A stretch of DNA of 64,000 nt from positions 11,847,001 through 11,911,000 of the forward strand of contig NC_088326.1 in the NCBI RefSeq assembly GCF_910592395.1, read 5' to 3'. Both the position numbers and the translations under genes were made by a program. The stretch comes from Lineus longissimus. Lineage: Eukaryota > Nemertea > Pilidiophora > Heteronemertea > Lineidae. The notes under the pieces are model-generated. The model made no database searches. It saw only the letters and a program-made list of their open reading frames with translations, and had not been told where the DNA came from. Numbering within the stretch: position 1 is the stretch's first letter; the number at the start of each line of letters is the position of its first letter. Positions 21,729 to 34,000 of the stretch are shown piece by piece.

Positions 21729-24139
21729 TTTAAGGTATGGCCCCATGCATGTGGACAGGAAAAGTGCACAGAAAGCCACTTCTTTTAATAATTTTGTATC
21801 CATGCTTATATGCCAAATTACGTTTTTTCATTGAGCAGATATCGAGGTCAAAATGCCCAGAAATTAGTTTTGTCCCAGCACTAATTAAATGTTTCCCAGT
21901 CTAACATGTAGTGCCCCTGATAACTTAACGCTAATTGAAATCTTAATTGCCTTTGTTAGGAAAATTTAGTTGGCATAATTTGATTCAGTTTGTAGTTAGC
22001 TGATGTGTACGTTATGTGGACAATCGATATTGCTTTGTCCTGAAGTTGCTGGGCTCTTTAACTTTAGTCTGTTGGGAAAATCGTTGACGTTTTTGCCCAG
22101 GCTAGTATCAGTGGCGTTGTCCTTTCGCTCCGGCAGGTTGTAGAAAACTAGTGTTGTCCCGAATGTGCACTCTCGGTCCTGGTGTTTTCTCACTCAGATA
22201 AGCTAGGCAACACTGCCGACTATCAATCCAGACGTCTGTGTTTTGTGTCTCTCTGTCCCAACTTTGGGGAGAAGGCTACAATGGCCAAACCTGCTCACAG
22301 TTATCATCATCATCAACAGCATCAGCATCATCATCATCATCATCATCATCATCAACAGTCGACAGCACAGCAGGCGACCACAAGCTTCCTCCATTGGCCA
22401 GTCCCTCAAAAAGTCGTGGTTCCTCGAAGACTGTCCGAATCTCATAGCACTGATTGGATGTAGGAGGCTCGCTGGCAGTGTTGACATCCTCTGCCATGCG
22501 TCAATTGGTACAGCTGGGGCATACATGGTTGCTGGTTCACTATTTGGCACTTGTAAGATGTGTTTCAGAAAGGTCAATTGGCGGTCAGAGTGACTCCCTT
22601 TAAGAAAGAAAACTGGTATTGCTTTGCTGAGGGTTTGAAGAACAGCTCCATGTTTCTCTACAGGCCAGGCATCCACCACCTCTGAGCCTAATATGTTTTC
22701 CTTGGCAGGCTCCAACCTTGAGCTCCAACACATGTTGTTTTCCTAGAGCACCATCCTCTAACTGACCATAAATAACTAAAGACTATCCCATCACGAAGTG
22801 ATTTGTTTGCAGTGCAAGTTTCGTAATCTAGAGGTCTCTATCATGAGGCTACAATGGGTCATTACCCTTTACTTTGGCCAAGGTCACGATCTCTGTCTTT
22901 GGCACCATTATTGAAGGTCAAGGTCATTTCCCTCTACTCTGGGTCAAGGTCACCATCTCTGTCTTGGCATGATATTTGAAGGTCAAGGTCAAATCTCACT
23001 GAAATTCTCCAATCTTTGGAGAACACCATTGGCTCTACCAAGGGTTCTCACTAGCTGGTGGCTAACCAGCCGGCCGCATCGGAAAGAGGTTACCAGCAGG
23101 CCTCAAACCTTTGCCCTTCCGTTCACAAGACCGACACCTTTATCACCAGGCCATCGGGATCTGTGTGAAAGGGTTAACTGCGCCACACGTACATCCATGG
23201 GTCTGTCCACGCCATCCATTCATCGCTGATAACTGAAGAGCTCGTGAAGGAGGCCCGATTGATTTCTGAATGACTACATGGCTGCTATGAACCAACACAG
23301 AACACCCTCAATGCTGGCTAAGGCCACACCAAGTTAACACCTTGGTTAGGGGGTGAGTACACTGATGGTCAGAAATAGCATACAAGTCCATTTGAATAAG
23401 AGATGACAAGAAAATACCAGGCCAACTGACCACACTCATCAAGGGATGGTACAATATTATTTTTATCAAAAAATTCTGATTCCCTTTGTCATATTTTAGA
23501 AATACTGTTTCCGAATGCTCTCGGTGTTTATTCCTCTATCTCAAATTCTGATTATGGTACAATCCCAGCGCCCAGAAAAGACCATTTCCCCCTCTCATAT
23601 GTATGGTATGAGTATATGAATCCAGTACATCTGAGTCTACCATCCCATGGGGCCCATAAGCTGCCTAGTATTTCAACTCTCAGAGTCAATTACAGAAGGT
23701 CATATTTTACAATTTGCATTTTCTTTTCAGAAGCTGACTGTATTTCTAAAGATGTAAGGAGGGATCACCTCGAAATAGAATTCTTACATATTTTCGACTC
23801 GCGCACTAGCATATCCATCCAGTGTTTCTAAGTAAGCTCCCGTGGGCTCAATAAGCTGGTAGTATTTCATCTCTCAGAGTCAATTATGCGAGGTCAATTG
23901 CCAGTTACATTTCCTTGTCGGCAAGATAAATGGCTCATTGTATCTTTCTCTGTGCTGGTATGTGCGAACATGATGGGGATATTCTCAAAGAGTGATGATC
24001 CGTGCGGGTAAACAGTTGGTGATGTTCGCCTTCCCCCAACCTGAGGGAATCAGGGGTTGATGTATGCTTCTGCGGCCCTACACTGAAACACTTCCCCTCT
24101 TTTGTTGAAGTACAGGTGATAGGCCAGTGAGATAATATC
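21729..24139. other. Intergenic, no gene seen; CAT microsatellite
   Basis: A (CAT)n-rich microsatellite lies at 22303-22358 and makes histidine-, serine- or aspartate-rich ORFs on both strands (up to 176 codons, 22203-22733, minus). These are low-complexity artefacts. GGTCAAGGTCA-type words cluster at 22880-22990; they resemble nuclear-receptor half-sites but look like a local repeat. Confidence 0.5.
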
Positions 24140-24330
24140 ACCTTTTGTGTTGACCCCTATTCAACACCTTTTGCTTTGACCCCAATTCATCAACACCTTT
24201 TGGTTTGACCCCAATTCAACACCTTTTGCTTTGACCCCAATTCCTCACCTAATTGCATTGACCCCAATTCAACACCTTTTGCATTGACCCCAATTCCTCA
24301 CCTAATTGCGTTGACCCCAATTCAAATCTC
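24140..24330. repeat. 27-bp minisatellite, TTTGACCCCAATTC
   Basis: Seven copies of a unit built on CACCTTTTGCTTTGACCCC followed by AATTC. Two unit types alternate in the second half (CACCTTTTG and CACCTAATTG), so the array evolved through a two-unit higher-order step. Confidence 0.85.
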
Positions 24331-27300
24331 GGGGAACTCAGTACAGGACCTCTAACGAACTATTGCTCCTTGTACAGAGCAAGGCCTGGTAAAGGAGTGA
24401 CCCATCGTGCACCCATCGTGTTGGAAGCCACTCTTTCTTGGAAGAGCAACAATATTCGTTCATATCTGTAGGCCTAATAGAACCTTTTCTGAATGCCCTG
24501 ATGGAATTAACCTCTTCTGATTCATCATTTTATAGTACCAATAAAGTGTTGCATTTCTGTTGTGCATTTCCTTTCAAATTGTCTCTTTTGTCCGAGGGTG
24601 AAATTCATATCCATTAACCAACAAGGCCGCAATTATGGCTGCGTCTTTCAATTAACTAATCACTATAATCATCGTCCAAGCTATTTATAGACCGACTCTG
24701 TCTTTTTGCAAGATCTCACGCCGAGCTTCATTACAATTTGCCCAAGTAGTGGTTAGTGAGCCTTCTGTTGCATTCTACTGGACTACAGGCTGGAAGCATA
24801 ACTGGTCTAAATTGATTCGTTGGAGCAGTGTTCAAATGTGGATTCTTCTCAATACTACTGATCGCCAAGAAATTCGAAATTTCACATAGTTGGTTTCATA
24901 TTCATGGTTGTGTTTCTCTACTGGTATATTGGTTCTTATTTTTCTCTCTGAATGTGTCCCACTCTTGCCTCCCCAAGTTTCCTTCTTCACTTGGAGGTTC
25001 ATCCACACTCTCTCTCTCTCAATAACTTTGCCACTCCTTTCAGTCGCAATCTCTTCAATTAGTTTGTCATATTTGTCTAGGTTTTTATGTGCTCCCTATA
25101 ACATGAGTCCCCCTCCTTAACCAAAGAGCTCCTTCAAAATAAAGTGAATGCCAATTTGAAGGGTTTGAGTCAGTTCCCTAGTAAACAAATATGTTCTCTT
25201 GTAAACAAAGAACTGACTCCCAGCCTTGAAATTGGCTCTCTTTTGTTTTGTTGCTTAGTTCAAATTGCTCACGATTTCATGTTCTAGGCAAGATGGTGGT
25301 GCTTATGATCAGCCCTTCAATTCCATGCTCCATTCTCTCCTCTCATTCTAAATGCCTCCAGCACTCCCTTCAATCTACATCCCCTCAGCTTGTTTACAAA
25401 GTGCCATGTTGGTTCAGCTATGCATATTTGTAACCTTCTTGAATCTCACATGAAGATGTACATCTTATCATCAGGGTACATATTCTGCCAGTCGTTTAGG
25501 ATTTGGGTAGTGTCTCAAAAAGAGTGCGTCTCCTAAGCTGTTCTTAACTTGCACATTTTGGAAGATGTCTTACATGAAAGAAAAAGCTTAGGTCCAGCCC
25601 AACGCAGACACCTTTCGCTAAAAAACCAAGGCGTGCACATACTGTGCTACAATTGGCTGGTTAAAAATACGGGGTGGAACAGGCTGGGCCTTGAACCCAT
25701 GGTCTTTCCATCAAAAGTAGGACGCTCTTCCACCATCATCTTTGCCACCGCACATCAAATAAATAATCTGTAAGTGGTGAAGCATACATCAATAAGAATC
25801 TCACTGAAGCAAGGCCAGTAAATTTTTTTGGGCCACCCTGTAGAGACACATCCACCTCTTTCAAACCTAGCATGTGACCAGTCAATTTCATATCTTCAGA
25901 ACGCAAAATGATCATCTCGTATATTAAAATCTCGTGTACAGATCCGCAATTTAGCAAACAGCAACCGCCATGATTCGTTAATTTAGCAAACACCGCCGTT
26001 TTGAGCAGGGCAAGATTATTGGTGAAGGTTTATCGACGTTATAAGTTGCGGAGATTTTCATAAAGGATGTCGGTTGGGAAATATCTCTAATACAGTAATA
26101 GGATGGGATCTATCGAGCTGAATATTGACCTTTGATCTTTTGGGAAATCTGATATTGGTTGGATTAGATTTTGCTGTCGTTTTCTTGACCAAGGTGAATT
26201 TCGAGCAGAGGCAGGAGGATTATTCTCCGGGATTAGTTCAGGCTTCATAAGGTTCATGGGATTACATCATATCACTTGTTGTATGTTTCATTCCGTATCC
26301 TTACCCATTGTCATCTTGACTACCAGCCAGGGGTGGATACAAAGAAGTGGTTCCGGGATTCCAACTTTCCTCTAAGGGGGATATAAACGCCAGTAACAGC
26401 GAGTTTTAATGCTGAAAATGGTCTGAAACTGCATTGTGGGGCATCTACATTTAAATAATGTCCTGGGAGGACCCCTAGCAAAAGAGTTTTGATACGTTGG
26501 TCTGCATTTGAACCTTTTTCTTACCGAAATTCCTAGATCCAACCCCGCTGCCCCAATATTCCAAGCAGTTGCTCTTATACATGCTTCCCGAAATTGGTGG
26601 CTTGCATTGGAACTAACTTTTTCCCCCTTGTCTGTCATTAAAGGCATTCAAGTGTGTTGGTCAACCATGACTATCTCCTTTGTCCCTCCACCATAAGGCC
26701 TAGTTTCCCCTTATGACATCACTATTTCGGACACTCAGCGCCCCATTTCTGGAAAGGTGTATAGTTCTCCAACTTCTGGTGAAGATCCATTCAGATTGAA
26801 AAGCGTTTTACTTCTAGTGTTTTGAATGGGCCCCACTGCCCCAGCCTTTGAAGTAGGTACCTTGATAAATCTCCAACTTTTGATGGAGATCCATTAAGAT
26901 TGACTGGCAGGTTTACTTCTGGTATATTGAATCTATTTGTACCAGAGATAGTGCGTAACTGGTTACAGAGCATCTTTGCCATGTCTACATGTTCAAGTAA
27001 TGCTCAATGGATGCTGTAACGGGCCTAAGGAATACTCATCTTGTAAACAACGGAGTGGTGTTGTTCATTCTGCGATTCATTCTGACCATGTTGTGGCTAT
27101 CAGATTTTACAAACAAGCCATTCTGATGTCGTCGTGGATTTCCTTGGATATCTTACCTCATCTACAATAAAGGGATCACAGATTCTGTCTGGGACTTCTG
27201 GTACCTTAAGCACTTCGCAAACCAGCAATTTAGTCGCTGCAGCATGCGATAAAAATCACTCATTTGCAGGAAGCTTGAAGTCCCAAGGAGAATACGCAAA

Positions 27301-28890
27301 GGAAACCTATAAACTGTGTGTTTTCATGATTTGTTGGCTATCAGAGAATGGAGGATGCTCAACTCATGCATGGTGTCTAGTTGCATGGTGTTTTCAAGAT
27401 GTCAGAAAGGATATAGCAGTGTTTTAGAGAAGTTTGAAGTTCAGCTTTTGATCTCACTGTAATAGTCGTAGCTCTACATCAATGAGAGAAGGAGTTCTTG
27501 TACAGTGTCGATGATGAACTTGTGTTTACATGATGTCTGAAAGGAAATAGCAGTGTTTTTAAGTAATTTGAAGTTAACTTTTGAACTCTGTGCAATTATA
27601 GTCTTACGATACATCGAAGGAGTACTAATACTGTGTCAAAGATGTACTTTTTATATCGGACCAAGCAGAGGAGCAAAAATGGACCACATTTTGAACTTGA
27701 ACCAGTAAGTTGTGTTACAATTTTAGTCGGCATTGCGGGTGCAACTCGAAGGGTTGAGAGAAACCCTGCGTGGGGGCTCTACTTCACCTCGAAATTTCAA
27801 TATTTTGAAAAATTTTGAATTTTCCGTGAAATTCTTGATAGTGGTAGCCCACTCTCTCTTTCAGTTGTCTTGAACCCACTCCTGTATTGGGATTTCGAAT
27901 TTGACGCTACTTGTCTCGGCTACTCACAGTCCTAATATTTGGTGATCACAGCCTCGATAGTTCAAGGGTACTATCCATACAATATCTTGTTCGTTGATCA
28001 GAGCAAGACTGCAAAGATATTTGCGGCACTGAATGGGGTTAATTGATGAGAAAATAGCCGCACTTACACCACCTGAAAATGGACCACCAATCTTGGTTCG
28101 GGAACCAATGCCGCACCATCGAAAATCCACCAAGCGCTTACACCAGCGCTGCAGCTAGTTATAAAATCCGGCTACAGATGGCGCGCAAACAATAAGCAGA
28201 ACGCGGAAAGCCTTGGCAGAAAGCGCCATTTCGAAAGCGCCGCCTGGAGCCGAACCATCTAACTAGCTAATTGCCGATCCATTTGCGCATACACCACGAC
28301 AAAGCCGAGCTTTTAACAAGCCGGGCGAATTTGGACCATCAAGCTTGGTGGGACAAATTCGCTCGGCAATTTGTATCGGCAATGGATTGCCGAACCAATT
28401 TGTCGCGGCAATGTGGTGGTGTAAGTGCAATTGGTCCACCAATATTTCGTGGTGTAAGCGCAGCTTATGGATGAGATAAGACTTCCTATCATGATGCAAG
28501 CCTCCTCCAAAGATGTCAATATTTCTGTCCTGGGTACGTTGTAATATGAAGCGCTAGATATGCTGTGAATTACCAGTCAAGAAACGAAAAAAGAAAGGTC
28601 CTGTTCTACTTGTATCTCTGCATGCTGCATTAACAACCACATGAGTTATTTACTTGTCTGAAAAAACATCTGGTTGCTGATCAGGTAAAACAGATACCGA
28701 AGCCAGAATTAGAAGATTTGAGATATTTTCAGAAGGCAAGTACTACCTGAGATTACAGGCTGAATAACATTCGTTCCCTATGTTATTACTGCTGTGCGCC
28801 GGTGGGATTCTCTGGAGTGCATGATGAAAAAACATTATTTGGAATGAAGGAAATGTTTACAAAATCAACGAAGGCTGTCCATTTGGCGAA
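24331..28890. other. Intergenic, no gene seen; one tRNA-like SINE head
   Basis: No supportable exon. A minus-strand tRNA-like stretch at about 25675-25745 has a B box (GGTTCAAGGCC) and a weak A box (TGGTGGAAGAGCG), likely a SINE head. A short ORF at 27642-27712 (ATG, 21 codons, then GTAAGT) is phase-compatible with the first recognised gamma-syntrophin exon and could be its missing start exon, but nothing in the peptide confirms this. The area 28080-28460 holds repeated words (GGTGTAAGYGC, TTGGACCATCAA) in both orientations and may be an old inverted-repeat element. Confidence 0.4.
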
Positions 28891-29697
28891 CTTCTGTAGG
28901 CCTACTTTGAATGGGCTTGCTGGACTTTGAGCAAAGTAACGAAATGAAATATATGGACGATTGATATTCCTGACCCTGTCATTCTGTAGGCCTACTTCGA
29001 ATAGGCTTGCTGGACTTTGAGCAAAGTAACGAAACGAAATATATGGATGATTGATATTCCCAACCCTGTCATTCTGTAGGCCTACTTCGAATAGGCTTGC
29101 TGGACTTTGAGCAAAGTAACGAAACGAAATATATGGATGATTGATATTCCTAACCCTGTCATTCTGTAGGCCTACTTCGAATGGGCTTGCTGGACTTTGA
29201 GCAATGTAACGAAACGAAATATATGGATGATTGATATTCCTAACCCTGTCATTCCGTAGGCCTACTTCGAATAGGCTTGCTGGACTTTGAGCAAAGTAAC
29301 GAAATGAAATATATGGATGATTGATATTCCTAACCCTGTCATTCTGTAGGCCTACTTCGAATAGGCTTGCTGAACTTTGAGCAAAGTAACGAAACGAAAT
29401 ATATGGATGATTGATATTCCTAACCCTGTCATTCTGTAGGCTTACTTCGAATGGGCTTGCTGGACTTTGAGCAAAGTAACGAAATGAAATATATGGACGA
29501 TTGATATTCCTAACCCTGTCATTCCGTAGGCCTACTTCGAATAGGCTTGCTGGACTTTGAGCAAAGTAACGAAATGAAATATATGGACGATTGATATTTC
29601 TAACCCTGTCATATGTTTTTTGATAATCATGAGGGGCAATGAGCAGGTGAAATGATCCTCGGTAGTCCTTGCACCGCACAAGTTGGCAGCAACCCAT
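28786..29697 (-). CDS. Hypothetical ORF made of eight 30-residue repeats
   Basis: A 303-codon frame opening with a true ATG (29697-29695). A unique head of about 28 residues, eight near-identical 30-residue repeats (each containing PYISFRYFAQSPAS and FEVGLQNDRV), and a unique tail of about 35 residues. The repeats are the 90-bp DNA units at 28891-29610. No stop or frameshift occurs in any unit; some differences are silent (TCG/TCA) and others change residues (R/H, F/I, L/P). No family, signal peptide or intron is recognised. It may be a satellite whose 90-bp period happens to be open, because the same DNA signature occurs in non-coding arrays elsewhere in the window. Confidence 0.35.
   Translation of the reverse strand: MGCCQLVRCKDYRGSFHLLIAPHDYQKTYDRVRNINRPYISFRYFAQSPASLFEVGLRNDRVRNINRPYISFRYFAQSPASPFEVSLQNDRVRNINHPYISFRYFAQSSASLFEVGLQNDRVRNINHPYISFRYFAQSPASLFEVGLRNDRVRNINHPYISFRYIAQSPASPFEVGLQNDRVRNINHPYISFRYFAQSPASLFEVGLQNDRVGNINHPYISFRYFAQSPASLFEVGLQNDRVRNINRPYISFRYFAQSPASPFKVGLQKFAKWTAFVDFVNISFIPNNVFSSCTPENPTGAQQ
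28891..29610. repeat. 90-bp tandem array, eight units
   Basis: Units start at 28891, 28981, 29071, 29161, 29251, 29341, 29431 and 29521, with an exact 90-bp period and no indels. They differ by only a few substitutions each, so the array is young or homogenised. Confidence 0.95.
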
Positions 29698-31030
29698 TGG
29701 TCAATACCACTATCTGATGGTATTCGTCATTAGACCAGCTGAGAGATTCCCATACAATAAGAGGGTGTGTTCTGTGTAAAAACAAATTTGGCACTGCACG
29801 TGGGGGGCATCCAGAAAAGTGTTTGGCATAATATGGGGCGTGATATGGCATAGGAAGATGGTGTTAAATACTGATGGTAAGGTGTAGGTTACTTTATATG
29901 TAGGATACCAAGTACCAAAGGAATTTGAACTGCCTCTGAAACCCTCTTCAGAGAAAAATAGGAGTGCTTCAATGTCATGTTTTAATGGGAGGGCTTGTGC
30001 ATTGTAGAGCAAACTTTGACATTTTCCCAATAGAATGCCTCTTGTGAATGCTTCACATACCAACTAGTCGATAAATAGAGTTGTTAGAAGCATTACACTC
30101 ATTGGAAGCCTTATTTGAATCAAGCATGCAGACGGATGATTTCAATCGTTACGACCTGGGATTATAATTCCTGCCATGTGCAACAAAAAGAGGGAGTAAA
30201 ACTGGATTGCTGGTCGCGGTGATAACCAATATTTGTATCAATGACATCTGCATGCAGTCATGGTCAGTGCGATTTGAACCCCTCATTTGTTGGGCCCTTT
30301 AGACTATTACTGATTCAGCTTGCATGCACGAAACTGATCCGCTATACCAACCACACTACACTCAATATAAACTGAGCAGACGTCAAGATCATGATTAATG
30401 GATCGATTGATTTTGTCTGGTCCATTACACCGATTATATCCGTGATTGGTGCATCATTGTTGGGGAAGATTGTATGGGTGCTGGGGAGAGGTTGTGGTAG
30501 TGTAGTGGAGGAGGCCGATTGAGGAAAAGCTATGGCATGAATGAGAAGACAGCCGGGGTGTATAGGTCGTGCAGTGACGCCATTTGGAAGCACATATTGG
30601 GTAGAGTAGCAAGCCTGTCCTTGACCGTACTGGTTGAGTCCACCTATAATAACATTAGATTGATATTACAGCTCTTCACCCTTACCATAAGAGATACTGT
30701 GAATGTCCCAACGCAGACTAGCACTCCGAATTAAACTGGGAGTGGGAATGGGGGTCAGGGTGTCGAAAAGCAGGTTGTCCTCATCCCACAAGAACTACTT
30801 TGAAAGGATGTTATACTTTTGTCTTTTTGACATCATTTGACAAAGCGATCTTGACTTTCTTCACTTGTAGCAGAAGCAGGGTATGGTATTCCTGATAAAT
30901 TCTAACACAAAACCATTGTAGGCCCTCCAGGAACTCACAGAGGCAGCAGATTGAGCAAGGGACTGTACTTGGTGGAAAATCACCAATAAGAAGCCAAATT
31001 TTAACAAAAACTGACTCTCTTTACTTGCAG
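29698..31030. other. Upstream of gamma-syntrophin; dispersed repeat and tRNA-like head
   Basis: Positions 29715-29925 share a diverged sequence with 37048-37240 (GTTCTGTGTAAAAA, CCAGAAAAGT/CCGGAAAAGT), a dispersed repeat. On the minus strand at about 30265-30352 lies a tRNA-like sequence with an A box (TGGTATAGCGGATCAG) and B box (GGGTTCAAATC), probably a SINE head. No start exon for gamma-syntrophin was found. Confidence 0.5.
30861..30948 (+). pseudogene. Decayed duplicate of the first recognised gamma-syntrophin exon
   Basis: It contains an acceptor-like TTCACTTGTAG followed by AGAAGCAGGGTATGGTATT and later GAACTCACAGAGG, parallel to 31021-31108 (TTTACTTGCAG, AAAGCAGGGTATGGTATT, CAGCTCACAGAGG). 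The copy has accumulated substitutions and an in-frame TAG within the segment and lacks the second half of the exon. Confidence 0.6.
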
Positions 31031-34000
31031 CAAAAGCAGGGTATGGTATTGCTGACGGATGGCAAGACCAAGCCTCAGCCAGTCCGCCTGCAGCTCACAG
31101 AGGAGACCCTCACGATCCAGAAGGAGGAATTAGTATACGTCCACTCAGCTTCGGATGATTTGGATAACTCTGGCATCACTCGGGTAAGTATGGTTCTGGT
31201 GAGAGCGTTTTCTTTTTTTTAATATTTTACTCTTTATCAACAACAGAACATACATATACAGGTACAACAATACAATGATACAAGAGCTGTTTTTATTTAT
31301 TTTTTTTTTTATTTTTTTTTATTTTATTTTTTATTTATTTTATTTATTTTAGAGCGTTTTCTGTAAGATTGTTTAAAAGGGACTTGAAGGGGTACTTCCC
31401 TCCACTGAGGACACAGAAAAACACATATTAGATCCTTTATTAGAACATGTTTGTAAATGTCAGGATAGCTCTGCATGGCATTACTCAAGTTTGTAAGCTT
31501 GTGACAATGATAAGTTGCTTGTGTACTGTCTATCCTATTCAAATGGATGTAGCAGTTATGTTATGGATACTGGGAGTTTGACGCCTGCGACGACCACCTG
31601 TATGAGGGCATGACGTGCCGTGCACGTCACCCGCACATGATGGGACTTCTGGCATGACGTATTATGTACGTCGCCCGCAGAAAAGGAGGTAAACCAAGAC
31701 GTCTTGTAACTCAGTCTGATTGTCTACAAGTCTGCAGCTTGTCCAGGCCTCTCAATTACATGATTCCTACACCGTATAACAGTGTAGGCCATACAGGATG
31801 TCCCCAAATTAGGTTTGTTTTTTTTGTTTTTTTGTTTTTTTTTAATAATATGACCCCCCTGAAGCGTTTTTTGACCCCTAACATAACCAAATCTCATCTA
31901 AATGGCCTAATTTTATAGTTTTCCCCTAAAATTATGATTTTTCAGGTGTATGTGGTGATATCAGTCACTAACTTTGATTTATGACGTCGCTGTTCAGGCA
32001 AATTGGCGCGATGAAATCCAAAATAGGCTAAAAAAATACAGGGTGTAGAGGTCTTCATGTAATTAAAAGGCCTGTTGTCTCTCCTCCCTGATAACAGATT
32101 GAATCACTGACCTACCTAAATTGGCTCCGAACTGTGGTGTCATACAACGATAAATTGCTCGTAAGAGAGAAGCATGGGGCAGCGGTAGCGCAGTGGAAGA
32201 GAGTCGGCCTCATGATCAGGAGGTCGTGGGTTCGACTCCCGGCCGAGTCACTGCTTAGTTCCCCTACTGGTCGAGTTCAAGTGAGCGCCTTCTGGTTGCT
32301 CCTTGAAACCCCTGATTGATTTCTGTGGAGACCGGGGTAATAATATGATATCCCAAAGTGCTTTGAGCGAGAACTATAGTGTCACGGAATTGCGCTATAT
32401 AAAAGACTCATTATTATTATCATAAGCAAGAAGCGATGGGTTAAACTACACAGAAAACCTTTGAAAAGGATGACAGAAGTATGAGACGAGGAGGAGACCG
32501 TTGGACTGAATCTCTTATCTCATTTGTCCGAATTCCATCAATTTTGAGGTCAATTTTATATTCAATTAGATACGAAATCACATAAACCGGCAAATATCAA
32601 ATCTACGTGATATGACTGGTCAACTATTTGACTCCGTTGCCATGGTTATAAGTGAAATCAGCGAGCCTGTAGGATTTTTGGCGAGTTTGAAGACGGATGA
32701 ATGATCAGTGTTGGGGGAATTGAATGGCCATGATGTTACAGTTGTTGAAGACTGAATTCCGTGACTGCTGTCACTGCACAGGGTGTACCAAAAAGAATGC
32801 TGTTTCAGATTCCTTCTTGTTTAGGCTTGATGGTCAAACTGACTCTACTTGTTCAGTTTTCTCTTCTATTCTATTTTCTGAGGTAGAAAATTTTTAATTA
32901 AACGCTCTTTCAGTGCAGCCAGCAAGTTTATGTGGATTTGTAAACAAAAAACAAAAATGGCATCCGTGAAACGGAAAACGAAGGAACTAGCAAGATAAGA
33001 CACGTAGCTTTTTACCCCTTGGCCATGCGGGTGGCTATCAGGAGTATTGTCGTCATCTTCAGCGTCTGTCTGTCCGTCTGTCCGTCCATCAGGATGACGA
33101 AAACACTCTTATTTGAAAATTCTTTAGGATTTTCTTTTTACATGCAGTGAATGTGTGATGTTTGCTTTTGGAAAAATCCCTTTAATCGATTTGCAGTTTC
33201 ACTACTAGGGGGAGTTTGCCGAAAAACAGAAAATTGCTATTACTCCTATAACGTTGACATTGCCTACTTTGCAGGAACGAGTGATTACCATTCGGCGAGA
33301 GCGTGTCGGCGGGTTAGGGTTGAGTATAAAAGGAGGCCAGGAACATCATTTGCCGATATTAATATCGCGGATCTTCAAAGACCAAGCGGCGGACAGGAAT
33401 GGAAAGCTGTTTGTTGGGGACGCCATAATAAAGGTAATATTTTGATTGAAATAGACACTATTGTCTGCTGAGGTTTGTAAAGTGTCACACAATTGAGCAA
33501 TTTTATCACTGCCACCTGCAATCATCATCGCATGCAACAAAAATTTCATGTTTGTTCGTCACGCAGACCTCTGCATTAAGGATTGGTGATCACTGCAACC
33601 TGGGATCGACATCAAACGGGGCAATTACTAGATTTACCTGCAGATGAGCAATCTTTTTATTGCTCTTCACTGCGATAATTCTCGCAGGTTACAGCAGTGC
33701 AAGAATCCTTTTGACAGATTTTATACCTACCCAAAGATGATGACAGCCTCACTAAAACCTCTATGGTCAAAATAAGGCACATCATCCCTTATAAAATTGA
33801 AACGTTTTAGCCAAGGTGTTTCATAATTCCTGATATTATCTAATTCAAATCTCATCTACAGGTGAACAACGTCAGCGTTGAGAAGACCACCCATGATGTT
33901 GCGGTGCAGGCCCTTAAGGAAGCTGGAGAGGAGGTTGCGTTAACAGTCAAACATTTCCGACCAGCTTCCCTCTTCCTAAGTAGAAGTAAGTAACAAGAGA

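Noticed and set aside
22203-22733. 176-codon minus ORF with a polymethionine tract
   Set aside because: It is built on a CAT microsatellite, with no splice sites or domain in support.
22880-22990. Nuclear-receptor response elements (GGTCAAGGTCA words)
   Set aside because: The words occur within a degenerate local repeat with no nearby gene start.
27642-27712. Start exon of gamma-syntrophin
   Set aside because: The ATG, phase and donor fit, but the 21-residue peptide does not resemble the family N-terminus, so it was not added to the gene model.
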